A stretch of 64,000 nucleotides of DNA from Anaerolineales bacterium. Its GTDB lineage: Bacteria > Chloroflexota > Anaerolineae > Anaerolineales > Villigracilaceae. The stretch lies in the NCBI GenBank assembly GCA_015075725.1, contig JABTTV010000001.1, positions 2,480,001-2,544,000 of the forward strand, written 5' to 3'. Shown one piece after another: positions 1 through 7,650 of this stretch; positions within the stretch are counted from its first letter, which is position 1; each line of letters starts with the position of its first letter. The notes beneath the pieces were generated by a model that saw only the letters and a program-made list of their open reading frames with translations, did no database searches and was not told where the DNA came from. The translations under genes were made by a program, and so were the position numbers.

Positions 1-123
1 GCGCAGGGCAAAGACGGAACAGCCCGCGCGCGTCGACAATTCCTCCTGCGTGAGGTCGAGCGCTTTGCGGCGTGATCTGAGCCAATCGCCAAATGAACCT
101 GGAATTTCCAAGTTGCTCCTCAT
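1..123 (-). CDS. XRE-type helix-turn-helix regulator, N-terminal fragment
   Basis: This is the first 41 codons of a gene that runs off the left edge of the window. The ATG lies at 123-121 on the minus strand. Residues 12-41 contain a typical XRE/Cro helix-turn-helix start, with WLRSRRKALDLTQEEL followed by a second helix that begins LSTRAGCSVFALR. In filamentous Chloroflexota, starts of this kind often belong to large regulators that carry an NB-ARC or AAA ATPase and TPR repeats after the HTH; that is family knowledge and cannot be seen here. The gene is divergent from the membrane-protein gene at 298, so 124-297 probably holds both promoters. Confidence 0.7.
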   Translation of the reverse strand, partial: MRSNLEIPGSFGDWLRSRRKALDLTQEELSTRAGCSVFALR

Positions 124-297
124 GCATTCCTGTTTGCGTGCGTGTCAGAAAAGATGTCCGCTCGAATCACCGATAAAGGGGAAGACAAAAAATTGTAGCA
201 TATTTTGGGTGAATTTTCGGGTGATTGAATGACCCCATAGAGCATTCGGGTTGTCGTTTAATGGCAGCGATCAAACATTTGGAAAAGGAGCAAGACA

Positions 298-822
298 ATG
301 AACATCTTATTCAACCTGTATGTCATCCTTATTCTGCGCATCCTGCATATTGCAGGCGGCATCCTGTGGGTGGGAACGGCGACCTTCTACCTGTTCCTGC
401 TCGTTCCTGCCGCGAGGGCTTCCGAAATTTCGGGGCAGAAGTTCATGCAGAATCTCGGTCCGCGCATGGGACCCTTCATGGGGATCGTCACCTCAGTGAC
501 CGTGCTTTCGGGAGGGCTGTTGTATGCGCGCTTCTTCAGCGACGGGATCAGTTTCATCTGGAAGACCGGCGCGGGACTTGCATTCACGGTCGGCGCCATC
601 GCTGCGCTGGCTTCCTACGTGATCGGTTCTACCGTCTTCGGTAAAACGCAGGAGAAGATCAGCACTTTGGGCGCGGCGATGGCTTCCGCGGGCGGCCCGC
701 CCAAGCCGGAGCAGGCGGCGGAAATGAATCGGTTGCAGACCTTCCTGATGAAAGCCTACCGCTTCGACTTCGTCCTGCTGGTGGTGGCGATGGTGGCGAT
801 GGCTGTGGCGAGGTATTTGTAG
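298..822 (+). CDS. small integral membrane protein, DUF2269/CopD-like
   Basis: The 174-residue protein has about four hydrophobic segments: near residues 5-30, 58-78, 90-112 and 150-172. The first begins LRILHIAGGILWVGTATFY, the 'LH-hxGxhhWhG' pattern seen in DUF2269 and CopD-like membrane proteins, where the helix-1 histidine is conserved. A clear AAGGAG at 284-289 lies 8 nt before the ATG. A hydrophilic, proline-containing loop lies between the third and fourth segments. It precedes another membrane-protein gene at 897, with which it may be co-transcribed. No function can be assigned; assignment to the family is moderate. Confidence 0.7.
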   Translation: MNILFNLYVILILRILHIAGGILWVGTATFYLFLLVPAARASEISGQKFMQNLGPRMGPFMGIVTSVTVLSGGLLYARFFSDGISFIWKTGAGLAFTVGAIAALASYVIGSTVFGKTQEKISTLGAAMASAGGPPKPEQAAEMNRLQTFLMKAYRFDFVLLVVAMVAMAVARYL

Positions 823-896
823 AACTGGCGTGTCCATACCCGGCGTGGAATTTGCGGCACTCGCGTTAACCAGCCTTCAGGAATAAAGGAAACATA

Positions 897-1448
897 ATGA
901 AACAACCATCTTTCCCATCCATCACTCTGAAAACCTCAGCCGTACACGTTGTCACCTATTACATTGTCGGGATTCTGTCGTTCCTGTTCCTGGATTATGC
1001 CGACAAATATGCCGACCCTGCTGTGGCGAACTTCATGCGTCAGACCGATCATCCTCTGGTCATGGCGGGTCCGTTCTTTCAAATCCTGCGTGGATTTCTT
1101 TTCGGGATCGTTTTCTACGCCTTGCGTAAAAGCGTCTTTCGGTATGGACGCGGCTGGCTGACCCTGTGGCTGACGCTTGTCATCGTCGGCATTCTCTCCC
1201 CGTTCAGCGCCGCGCCCAGTTCCATCGAAGGGATGATCTACTCCGTGTTGCCTGCGCGGTTTCACCTGCTGAATTTCCCCGAAGTCTTCGTTCAATCAGG
1301 TCTGCTTGCTTTCCTGACGCACTATTGGGTGAATCACCCCGAAAAGAGATGGTTGAATTGGTCGCTTGGGATCATCTTCATCCTTTCGCTTCTGTTGTCG
1401 TTGATGGGAGCATTGTCCGCTTTTGGCGTGCTTCCGCCAGCCGGTTGA
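897..1448 (+). CDS. conserved membrane protein, paralogue of the protein at 55321-55863
   Basis: The 183-residue protein has about five membrane segments. It shares with the 180-residue protein at 55321-55863 the order YADKYADPA or TDKYADPA near residue 40, FMRQT or LMRQT, GPFFQILRG or GPLFQVIRG, RGWLTLWL, and FSAAPSSIEGMIY or FGAAPSSIEGMIY, so the two are paralogues within one window. A purine-rich AAAGGAAAC precedes the start by a few bases. I do not recognise a named family. The strongly conserved APSSIEGMIY stretch between two membrane segments is the likely functional core. Confidence 0.75.
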   Translation: MKQPSFPSITLKTSAVHVVTYYIVGILSFLFLDYADKYADPAVANFMRQTDHPLVMAGPFFQILRGFLFGIVFYALRKSVFRYGRGWLTLWLTLVIVGILSPFSAAPSSIEGMIYSVLPARFHLLNFPEVFVQSGLLAFLTHYWVNHPEKRWLNWSLGIIFILSLLLSLMGALSAFGVLPPAG

Positions 1449-1461
1449 GGACGAGCGATAG

Positions 1462-1851
1462 ATGCGCACACTGACTCACGAGCATTTCCGCCGCTGGCTT
1501 GCCGTCTATGATAAAGCCAGCGAAGAAAACGACCCGCAAGCCTCGGCAGACCTCTTTGCAGAAGATGCCTGCTATTACGAAAGTCCATTCGACGAGCCGA
1601 TGACCGGGCGCGATGCCATCTTCGCATATTGGCACAAGGGCGCTCATACACTCAAGGACAAAATATCCTGCCATGAGATTCTGGCGATAAAAGAAAATAT
1701 GGGCATTGCACGCTGGCAGTCCAGGTTCACCGTCATCGAATCGGGCAAACGCCTCGCACTGGATTGTCTGTTCGTGGTCGTGTTCAATGGAGCAGGCTTA
1801 TGCCGGACCTTCCGCGAGTGGTGGCACATTCGCGAAAACATCGCCACGTAG
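1462..1851 (+). CDS. NTF2-like (SnoaL-type) protein
   Basis: This 129-residue soluble protein has the NTF2/SnoaL cone fold order: an N-terminal helix with the motif FRRWLAVYDKA, 'ADLFAEDACYYESPFDEPMTGRD' spanning residues 30-52, then alternating strands ending in an FREWWHIRE stretch. The aromatic and acidic residues of the family pocket (Y39, Y40, F44, W116) are present. Such proteins are polyketide-cyclase-like enzymes, isomerases or simple ligand-binding domains; nothing here decides which. It starts 13 nt after the preceding stop, which suggests co-transcription with the upstream membrane protein and the downstream acetyltransferase. Confidence 0.75.
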   Translation: MRTLTHEHFRRWLAVYDKASEENDPQASADLFAEDACYYESPFDEPMTGRDAIFAYWHKGAHTLKDKISCHEILAIKENMGIARWQSRFTVIESGKRLALDCLFVVVFNGAGLCRTFREWWHIRENIAT

Positions 1852-1885
1852 GCGGACTTCTCAATCGTCTGAGCGAGGGTCGAAA

Positions 1886-2845
1886 ATGATAATTCTGGAT
1901 TACGACAACGTTGATTCGTTGCAAGTCTTGAACCTCACACTGCTGGCGCTGGATCTTCCGCTTACGCCCGAATACACCGCACATCTCCGCCGCACCGACC
2001 CGCGACTATTTCCTTGCTTCACGGTCAATGCGATGGAAGGCGATGAGGTGCTGGGAGTGGTGGGAATCCTTCGCCTGCCGATGATCTCCACGGGGGGACG
2101 GGAGGATGTGGGCGGAGTTTGGGCGGTGTCCACCCATCCGCTTCATGCGGGACGGGGGGTTGCCTCTGCTTTACTGGAAGAGGCTCATACCCGAATGCGG
2201 GACGCAGGTTTGCGCTTTTCCATGCTCCTTACAGAGCGCCACCTCAAAGCGCATAGACTTTATCAACAACATGGATATGTCGAGATGAACGTATGGGCAA
2301 AGGCATTGGCGCGTTGGGAGACGGCTCACCAACCCACCCGTCTGCGCGCCCAGCCTGCAAGCACCGCCCTAAGCGAGTCGAAGGGTCAGGGGGGATTCGA
2401 TTTTATCGAAAAGATATTTGAAGATATTGCCGGCAATTATCTCGGTTTCGCGTGGAGATATAAGCCTTTTGTCCGTTTGCGCGACAAGATGAACCTCGAC
2501 GCCATCTGGATCGTGCGGGAGAACAACACGCCTGTGGGATATATTTATGCACGCAAAGAGGGTCCGTTGTTGGAAACCCATATCCATCTGCTGCGCCCTG
2601 ACATTGACGCAGTGGAAGCCGTTGCAGCGATTGCTTCGAATTTGCAGGCACCTTATGTGCAGGTTGGCATGAGCCGCCCTGGGGATATCGCCAGATTTCA
2701 GCATGCAGGCTGGCAGGTGACTTACCCGAACTGGGCGTCATTCATGGTCAAGCCACTACTCCCCGAAGTGACCACCGGCGATGCCCGCCGACTCTTCGGC
2801 ATCGGCACAGACCGCTTCCTCATCTCATTGCTGGACGTGACGTAG
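1886..2845 (+). CDS. GNAT-family N-acetyltransferase, tandem-domain type
   Basis: I place the start at the ATG at 1886, just after a GAGGGT stretch. The same frame is open upstream, but there it overlaps the NTF2-like gene. Residues 70-140 contain the acetyl-CoA loop region as HPLHAGRGVASALLEEA, followed by the RLYQQHGY end motif, so the first half is a classical GNAT fold. The second half (about residues 165-319) has a weaker GNAT-like pattern: IWIVRENNTPVGYIYAR and a later ARFQHAGW. The 319-residue length suits a two-domain acetyltransferase. The substrate is unknown. It ends about 120 nt before the lacI promoter. Confidence 0.8.
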   Translation: MIILDYDNVDSLQVLNLTLLALDLPLTPEYTAHLRRTDPRLFPCFTVNAMEGDEVLGVVGILRLPMISTGGREDVGGVWAVSTHPLHAGRGVASALLEEAHTRMRDAGLRFSMLLTERHLKAHRLYQQHGYVEMNVWAKALARWETAHQPTRLRAQPASTALSESKGQGGFDFIEKIFEDIAGNYLGFAWRYKPFVRLRDKMNLDAIWIVRENNTPVGYIYARKEGPLLETHIHLLRPDIDAVEAVAAIASNLQAPYVQVGMSRPGDIARFQHAGWQVTYPNWASFMVKPLLPEVTTGDARRLFGIGTDRFLISLLDVT

Positions 2846-2962
2846 TAGAGGCCATTGGCAGGTGATTGTCGGTCAAGGCGATCCATCTGAGCATTGACGG
2901 GTAATACGCCTGACTACTAGATTCTCCGATTGATGAACCTAACTTAATGTTATACAAATTGC

Positions 2963-2991
2963 TTGACAAGGAAGGGTGATGTCTATATACT
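2963..2991 (+). promoter_or_regulatory. sigma-70-type promoter of the lacI-ABC-glycosidase operon
   Basis: A perfect -35 TTGACA occupies 2963-2968, and TATACT, one base from the consensus, occupies 2986-2991, with a 17-nt spacer. This is the best promoter match I found by eye in the window. Transcription would begin near 2998, inside the palindrome that follows, leaving an untranslated leader of only about 23 nt. Confidence 0.75.
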
Positions 2992-3021
2992 TTGAAAACG
3001 CTTTCTGAAAGCGTTTTCAAA
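2991..3021 (+). promoter_or_regulatory. LacI-family operator, perfect 15-bp inverted repeat
   Basis: TTTGAAAACGCTTTC at 2991-3005 and GAAAGCGTTTTCAAA at 3007-3021 are exact reverse complements around one central T. The core GAAAACGCTTTC type is characteristic of GalR/LacI operators. The site overlaps the last base of the -10 box, the expected transcription start and the A of the lacI ATG, so binding should block its own promoter. Autoregulation of the whole operon is inferred. Confidence 0.85.
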
Positions 3022-4040
3022 TGAATTCAAAACCCACCCTTTCCACAATTTCAGACGTGGCAAAACACGCAGGGGTATCTATAGCCACTGTGAGCCGGGT
3101 CATAAATGGTAATACGCCTGTTCAGGAAGATAAGGCGGAGCGGGTTCGGCGTGCCATCGCTAAGTTAAATTTTGTGCCCCGGTCTGCGGCTCGTGTGCTT
3201 GCGAGCCGTAAGACAAACACCATTGGGCTGGTCTTCTCGGAGATTCGCGGGGCTTTTTTTCCTCAGCTATTGAAAGGCATTGAAGCCCAATTGCATGAAG
3301 CAGGGTATGAGTTACTGGTCTATTCCACACACAACGACCGGCCGATAAAGCGTAAACCGATTGGCGAACACAATACAGATGGACTGCTGGTCTTCACTAC
3401 CAGTCTGGACAGGGAGGAGATTGCCCGTTTGCACAGGATCAATTTTCCGATTGTGTTGATGCACGAAACTCCGCCCGCTGGAATGGATATCCCTGTCATT
3501 ACAGTCGAAAACAAAGACGGCGCTGCCATGCTGGTCAGGCACTTGATTGAGAAGCATGGCCGGCGCCGTATCGTTTTCCTGCGCGGACCCGAGGGGCACG
3601 AAGACTCAGTTTGGCGCGAGCGCGGGTATCGTGAGGCTCTTGGCGCACACAACATACCGTCCGATGAGTCCTTGATCTCTTCAGGTGAATTTGACCAGGA
3701 GACAGCATATCATGCCATGCGAAACCTAATTCGGGATGGCGTTCCCTTTGATGCCGTCTTCGCAGGGGATGACGACGCCTCCATTGGGGTGTATCGCGCG
3801 TTGAAAGAAGCCAAGCGCCTCATCCCCGACGATGTGGCTGTGGTCGGCTTCGATGATGTCGAATTTTCGGGATACATTTCCCCGCCGCTGACGACGATCC
3901 GCTCCCCGATCGAAGAAGTGGGGCGGGAAGCTGTCCGCCAGTTAATTACCCTATTGAATGGCGGACAGGCTGAAAGTCTGATTCTGAAGCGAACCGAGCT
4001 TGTCATCCGCGAATCGTGCGGATGTTTAATACATCCATAA
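3021..4040 (+). CDS. LacI/GalR-family transcriptional repressor
   Basis: This 339-residue protein has the family's usual length. Residues 8-30 form the LacI HTH (ISDVAKHAGVSIATVSRVIN), followed by the hinge helix with RSAARVLASRKTNTIGLV. The effector domain ends with VAVVGFDDVEFSGYISPPLTTI, the conserved LacI C-terminal block, and then a CxC near the C-terminus (ESCGCL). The start codon abuts the operator palindrome and no Shine-Dalgarno sequence precedes it, so translation may be weak or leaderless-like. The gene heads a saccharide uptake and cleavage operon, so the effector is probably a sugar released or carried by that system. Confidence 0.92.
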   Translation: MNSKPTLSTISDVAKHAGVSIATVSRVINGNTPVQEDKAERVRRAIAKLNFVPRSAARVLASRKTNTIGLVFSEIRGAFFPQLLKGIEAQLHEAGYELLVYSTHNDRPIKRKPIGEHNTDGLLVFTTSLDREEIARLHRINFPIVLMHETPPAGMDIPVITVENKDGAAMLVRHLIEKHGRRRIVFLRGPEGHEDSVWRERGYREALGAHNIPSDESLISSGEFDQETAYHAMRNLIRDGVPFDAVFAGDDDASIGVYRALKEAKRLIPDDVAVVGFDDVEFSGYISPPLTTIRSPIEEVGREAVRQLITLLNGGQAESLILKRTELVIRESCGCLIHP

Positions 4041-4115
4041 AGGAGGTGAGGCGTCTCATATTCATCCAATTATTTTCACTCGTCGAATCCATATCTAATT
4101 TCTCGGAGGAGAAAA

Positions 4116-5441
4116 ATGAATAGAAAATCTTTCAGTATTCTAAGCATCCTTCTGATGGCATCCATGCTGTTGACGGCGTGCGGCGGCGGAAACCAGCCAA
4201 CTTCGACGGAAGAATCCGGCGCCGGCGAGCAGAAGGTCCTGCGTGTGTGGATCCAGTGGGGCGACAACCCGCAGCAGATCCAGGAACTGTTTGATAAGTA
4301 TGGCGCGCTCGCAGGCGTAAAAGTCGAAGTGACCGCGCCCATCGAAGACGACAAAGTATTGCCCGCGCTGACGGGTTCGAACCCGCCCGATGTGTTGGTG
4401 TTGAGCGGGGGCGATGCCGCAAAATCCTTCTATAAGGAGGGTCTGGTGGATGAGCTCTCTGGTGCGATCGAGGATGGGAACATTGATATGGAAGATATGT
4501 TCGAGGCGCCGTTGAGCCAGTGCAGGCAGGGTGACCTTATTGTCTGCCTGCCGTGGGGTACTGACGCTTATGCCCTGTTCTGGAACAAGGATTTGTTCGA
4601 AGCCGCTGGCCTCGACCCGGAGAAACCACCCGCAACCATGGAAGAGTTGGTGGAAATGGCGGATCAACTCACCATTACCAATCCCGATGGCTCGATCAAG
4701 CAATTTGGTTTCATTCCCGATTTCGACTGGAGCCACACCGATCTGTACGTGCGCAACTTTGGCGGGTTCTGGTACAGTGACGACGGCTCTGCCCTGACCG
4801 CCAACAGTCAGCCAATGATCGACGCGCTCACCTGGCAGCAGCAGTTCTACACCAAATACGGCGTGGACAACATTCAGGCGTTCCGCTCCGGTTTTGGCGA
4901 ATATGGCTCGCCCGATGCGCCTTTCTATGCCGGCAAAGTGGCGATGATGGTCGAAGGTGAATGGCAGGTGGGTCCGAACTTCATCCCCAAACTCAAGCCG
5001 GAATTGAATTATGGCGTGACAGCCTTCCCGCCCCCGGCGGATCATCCCGAACGAGCAGGAACCATCGTGAATCAGGGAACCGTGGTTGTCATCCCCTCCG
5101 GTGCAGTGGATAAGGAAGCATCTGCCAATCTGTTGGCGTGGATGATGAGTCCTGAAATTGTGGCAGAGGAATTCTGCTTCAATGCCAACCTGCCCACAAG
5201 CAAGAAGGCTGCGGAAGATCCCTGCTTTGTCGAATTGGGCGACAAGTTCCAGGTTTTCGTCGATCTAATGGCAAGCCCGAACGCCTATGCCATGATCACC
5301 ACGCCCATTTCCTTTGAATTGAATGACGCGCTCGCCGGCGCGGAGGAAGCCATCCTCTATACGGGAGCAGACCCGAAGGAGACTCTCGATGCAATTCAGA
5401 CTGAGTTCGAACCGAAGTTCAAAGAATTGATGGGGCAGTAA
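4116..5441 (+). CDS. extracellular solute-binding lipoprotein, family 1 (sugar ABC transporter)
   Basis: The 441-residue protein begins with a Sec lipoprotein signal: MNRK, a hydrophobic stretch, then the lipobox LTAC with Cys22 as the acylation site, and a Gly/Ser/Glu-rich linker. The mature part has the family 1 order: LRVWIQWGD strand, NPPDVLVLSGGD, LPWGTDAYALFWNKDLFEAAGL, and VAMMVEGEWQVGP. These are the binding-protein signatures for oligosaccharides. A GGAGGAG Shine-Dalgarno lies just upstream. It feeds the two permeases at 5505 and 6457. No ATPase gene is found in this operon; the MalK-type ATPase at 18578 may serve both importers, as is known for MsmK-like ATPases. Confidence 0.92.
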   Translation: MNRKSFSILSILLMASMLLTACGGGNQPTSTEESGAGEQKVLRVWIQWGDNPQQIQELFDKYGALAGVKVEVTAPIEDDKVLPALTGSNPPDVLVLSGGDAAKSFYKEGLVDELSGAIEDGNIDMEDMFEAPLSQCRQGDLIVCLPWGTDAYALFWNKDLFEAAGLDPEKPPATMEELVEMADQLTITNPDGSIKQFGFIPDFDWSHTDLYVRNFGGFWYSDDGSALTANSQPMIDALTWQQQFYTKYGVDNIQAFRSGFGEYGSPDAPFYAGKVAMMVEGEWQVGPNFIPKLKPELNYGVTAFPPPADHPERAGTIVNQGTVVVIPSGAVDKEASANLLAWMMSPEIVAEEFCFNANLPTSKKAAEDPCFVELGDKFQVFVDLMASPNAYAMITTPISFELNDALAGAEEAILYTGADPKETLDAIQTEFEPKFKELMGQ

Positions 5442-5450
5442 GATATGCAA

Positions 5451-5483
5451 AGACCCTAAAGGTCTGAATGACCTTTAGGGTCT
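5451..5483 (+). terminator. intra-operon stem-loop between binding protein and permease
   Basis: AGACCCTAAAGGTC (5451-5464) and GACCTTTAGGGTCT (5470-5483) form a perfect 14-bp stem with a 5-nt loop. No T-run follows, so it is more likely an RNA-stabilising or partial-stop element that keeps binding-protein message in excess over permease message than a full terminator. The family precedent is the hairpin between malE and malF. Confidence 0.6.
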
Positions 5484-5504
5484 GCCCTGATCGGAGAGTG
5501 AACC

Positions 5505-6452
5505 ATGGAGAACCTGCCCGAACGAAACCTTGTCGGCTTTAAACCGCCTCCTAAAACGGTGTGGACAAAACGCACGAAAGCCGACTTCCGTACCGGGATG
5601 CTTTTCCTTTCGCCCTGGCTGATCGGTTTTTTTGCGTTCACACTCTACCCAATGCTCATCTCTCTTTATTACAGTTTTACCATCTACCACTCCAAACGCT
5701 CGCCTGAGTGGGTCTGGTTTCAAAATTACACCGACCTGATGACCGATGACAAATTCTGGATCTCGCTCAATAACACCCTGTACATGGTGGCAATAGCCGT
5801 GCCGCTTGGGTTGTTCGCTTCGTTTATTTGCGCGCTGCTTCTCAATCTCAAAGTGCGCGGACAGGCATTTTATCGTGTCGTTTATTTTCTCCCATCCATC
5901 GTGCCGACCGTGGCAGGCACTATCCTTTTTCTTTGGCTGTTGAATCCGCAGGTCGGTTTGGTCAATACGGTGCTGGAAAAGATCGGCATCGACGGACCCA
6001 ACTGGATGGCGGACCCGAACTGGTCGAAGCCCGCACTTATTTTGCTGGGCATGTGGGGCATGGGGGGCACGATCATCATTTACCTCTCAGGATTGCAGGA
6101 TGTTCCACAAAGCCTGATCGAAGCCGCCGAACTCGACGGCGCCAACTGGTTCCAGCGTCTCTGGCACATCACCATTCCAATGGTCTCGCCCATCACGCTC
6201 TTCAACCTCATCACGGGCATGATCGGCATGTTCCAATATTTCGCGCAAGCCTACGTGGTCGGCGGCGGCGACAGCCTCGGCCGCCCGCTCAACTCCACGC
6301 TGTTCTATTCCGTTTATCTTTACCAGAACGCCTTTCTCTTTCTAAAGATGGGCTACGCCTCTGCCATGGCGTGGATACTTTTCATTATCATTCTTCTTTT
6401 GACACTGCTCCTCCTCAAAGTAAGCGACAGGTTCACACACTACTCGGGATGA
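5505..6452 (+). CDS. sugar ABC transporter permease, MalF type
   Basis: This 315-residue inner-membrane protein has six predicted membrane segments; the first begins LFLSPWLIGFFAFTLYP, a signature of MalF-type permeases. The ATPase-docking EAA loop is present as EAAELDGANWFQRLWHITIP, near residues 205-224. The start is preceded by GGAGAG. It forms the membrane channel with the permease encoded from 6457, only 4 nt downstream. The N-terminus (about 30 residues) is hydrophilic and cytoplasmic. Confidence 0.92.
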   Translation: MENLPERNLVGFKPPPKTVWTKRTKADFRTGMLFLSPWLIGFFAFTLYPMLISLYYSFTIYHSKRSPEWVWFQNYTDLMTDDKFWISLNNTLYMVAIAVPLGLFASFICALLLNLKVRGQAFYRVVYFLPSIVPTVAGTILFLWLLNPQVGLVNTVLEKIGIDGPNWMADPNWSKPALILLGMWGMGGTIIIYLSGLQDVPQSLIEAAELDGANWFQRLWHITIPMVSPITLFNLITGMIGMFQYFAQAYVVGGGDSLGRPLNSTLFYSVYLYQNAFLFLKMGYASAMAWILFIIILLLTLLLLKVSDRFTHYSG

Positions 6453-6456
6453 CATC

Positions 6457-7587
6457 ATGACAAATCGCGCCTCTTCCCCCGACCTGAACCTGGATCGGCA
6501 CACCCGGACTTCTGCCTTCTCTGTAAGACAGACTCGCAAGATCCGCGACCTGTTCACTTCCACCCTCAGCCATGGGTTGATCATCTTCGTCGGCATGTTC
6601 TTTGCCATCCCCTTCCTGTGGATGTTGCTCACCGCCTTCAAATCTGACCGGGATGTGTTCCATACCCCGCCTCGCTGGCTCCCGCATGATAACGTTCGTG
6701 TTGATATCAACGGCGAAGAGTACCCGCTTTACAATGTCAAAACTTCCGATGGAGTCAAACAATATGCCGCGCTAAAAATCGAAAGCGGCGTGGCATTCTT
6801 TGTCGACCCCGCCGATCCCGATGTAGTCATCCCCACCGAATTGCAGCAAGGCACGGAACGAGTTGCCCAGGCGATAGAAGAAGTTTCCTTCCGATGGCAA
6901 AACTTTCCCGACGCCATGAACCGCGGAAGCCGACCCGGGGTGGGGGCGAGTTTCTGGGTCTATTTCAGGAACAGTCTTGTCATCGCATTTTTCACAATCG
7001 TCGGCACGCTGGTCTCAAATACACCTGTGGCGTATGCCTTTGCGCGATTGAAATTCCCGGGGCGCGATGTTCTATTCGTCATCATTCTCGCCACCATGAT
7101 GCTTCCATTTCAGGTGACGATGATCCCCATTTACCTCCTTTTCAACGACACCCTCGGCTGGGGTGATACCTTCCTGCCGCTCATCATTCCCACTTTCTTC
7201 GCGAATGCGTGGGATGTGTTCCTCCTCCGGCAGTTCTTCAAGACCATTCCCGAAGAGATGTGCGATGCTGCCCGCGTGGATGGCGCAAGCGAATGGCAGA
7301 TCTTCACACAGATCGTATTACCACTTTCTACCCCTGTGCTCGCAACTGTGACCGTTTTTACCTTCCTTTGGGCTTGGAATGATTTCACCGGTCCGTTGCT
7401 CTTCCTTAATAGCCCGCGTAACTTCACCATGGCGCTTGGCTTGCAGGATTTTCAGGGACAGAACACGATCATCTGGAATCAACTCATGGCGGCGGCAACC
7501 GTCTTCACCCTGCCCATCATCGTCGCCTTCTTCTTCGCGCAGAAGACATTCATTCAAGGAATTAAGTTGACGGGATCGAAAGAATAA
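6457..7587 (+). CDS. sugar ABC transporter permease, MalG type, with long extracytoplasmic insert
   Basis: The 376-residue protein is about 100 residues longer than a usual MalG permease. Segment 1 spans roughly residues 38-62 and is followed by FKSDRDVFHTPPRW, as in the family. An extra domain of about 70 residues (75-148, with DINGEEYPLYNV and AALKIESGVAFFVDP) is inserted before the second segment, on the outer face. The EAA-like loop DAARVDGASEWQIFTQIVLP is intact near residue 270. The insert may touch the binding protein or the substrate; that is inference. The gene starts 4 nt after the partner permease stop. Confidence 0.9.
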   Translation: MTNRASSPDLNLDRHTRTSAFSVRQTRKIRDLFTSTLSHGLIIFVGMFFAIPFLWMLLTAFKSDRDVFHTPPRWLPHDNVRVDINGEEYPLYNVKTSDGVKQYAALKIESGVAFFVDPADPDVVIPTELQQGTERVAQAIEEVSFRWQNFPDAMNRGSRPGVGASFWVYFRNSLVIAFFTIVGTLVSNTPVAYAFARLKFPGRDVLFVIILATMMLPFQVTMIPIYLLFNDTLGWGDTFLPLIIPTFFANAWDVFLLRQFFKTIPEEMCDAARVDGASEWQIFTQIVLPLSTPVLATVTVFTFLWAWNDFTGPLLFLNSPRNFTMALGLQDFQGQNTIIWNQLMAAATVFTLPIIVAFFFAQKTFIQGIKLTGSKE

Positions 7588-7592
7588 AAATT

Positions 7593-7639
7593 GTAGGGGC
7601 AGGGTTTCCCTGCCCTGGGCGGGATGACCCCGCCCCTAC
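7593..7639. repeat. REP-like GC-rich palindromic element
   Basis: The 47-bp element is bounded by GTAGGGGC (7593-7600) and GCCCCTAC (7632-7639). Inside are two small hairpins: GGGCAGGG/CCCTGCCC (7597-7615) and GGGCGGG/CCCGCCC (7617-7635). The element fills the gap between permease and GH5 genes and includes an in-frame ATG at 7624. A related, shorter form lies inside the gene at 13007. Dispersed extragenic palindromes of this sort are common in filamentous bacteria; the exact family is not known to me. Confidence 0.6.
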
Positions 7640-7650
7640 ATGGAAACCGC

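Noticed and set aside
2900..3120. GGTAATACGCCTG occurring twice upstream of and inside lacI
   Set aside because: A single 13-base match without further similarity can arise by chance in a window of this size.
4140..5045. Open frame of 301 codons on the minus strand opposite the binding-protein gene
   Set aside because: It mirrors the codon pattern of the lipoprotein gene, has no ribosome site and no family features.
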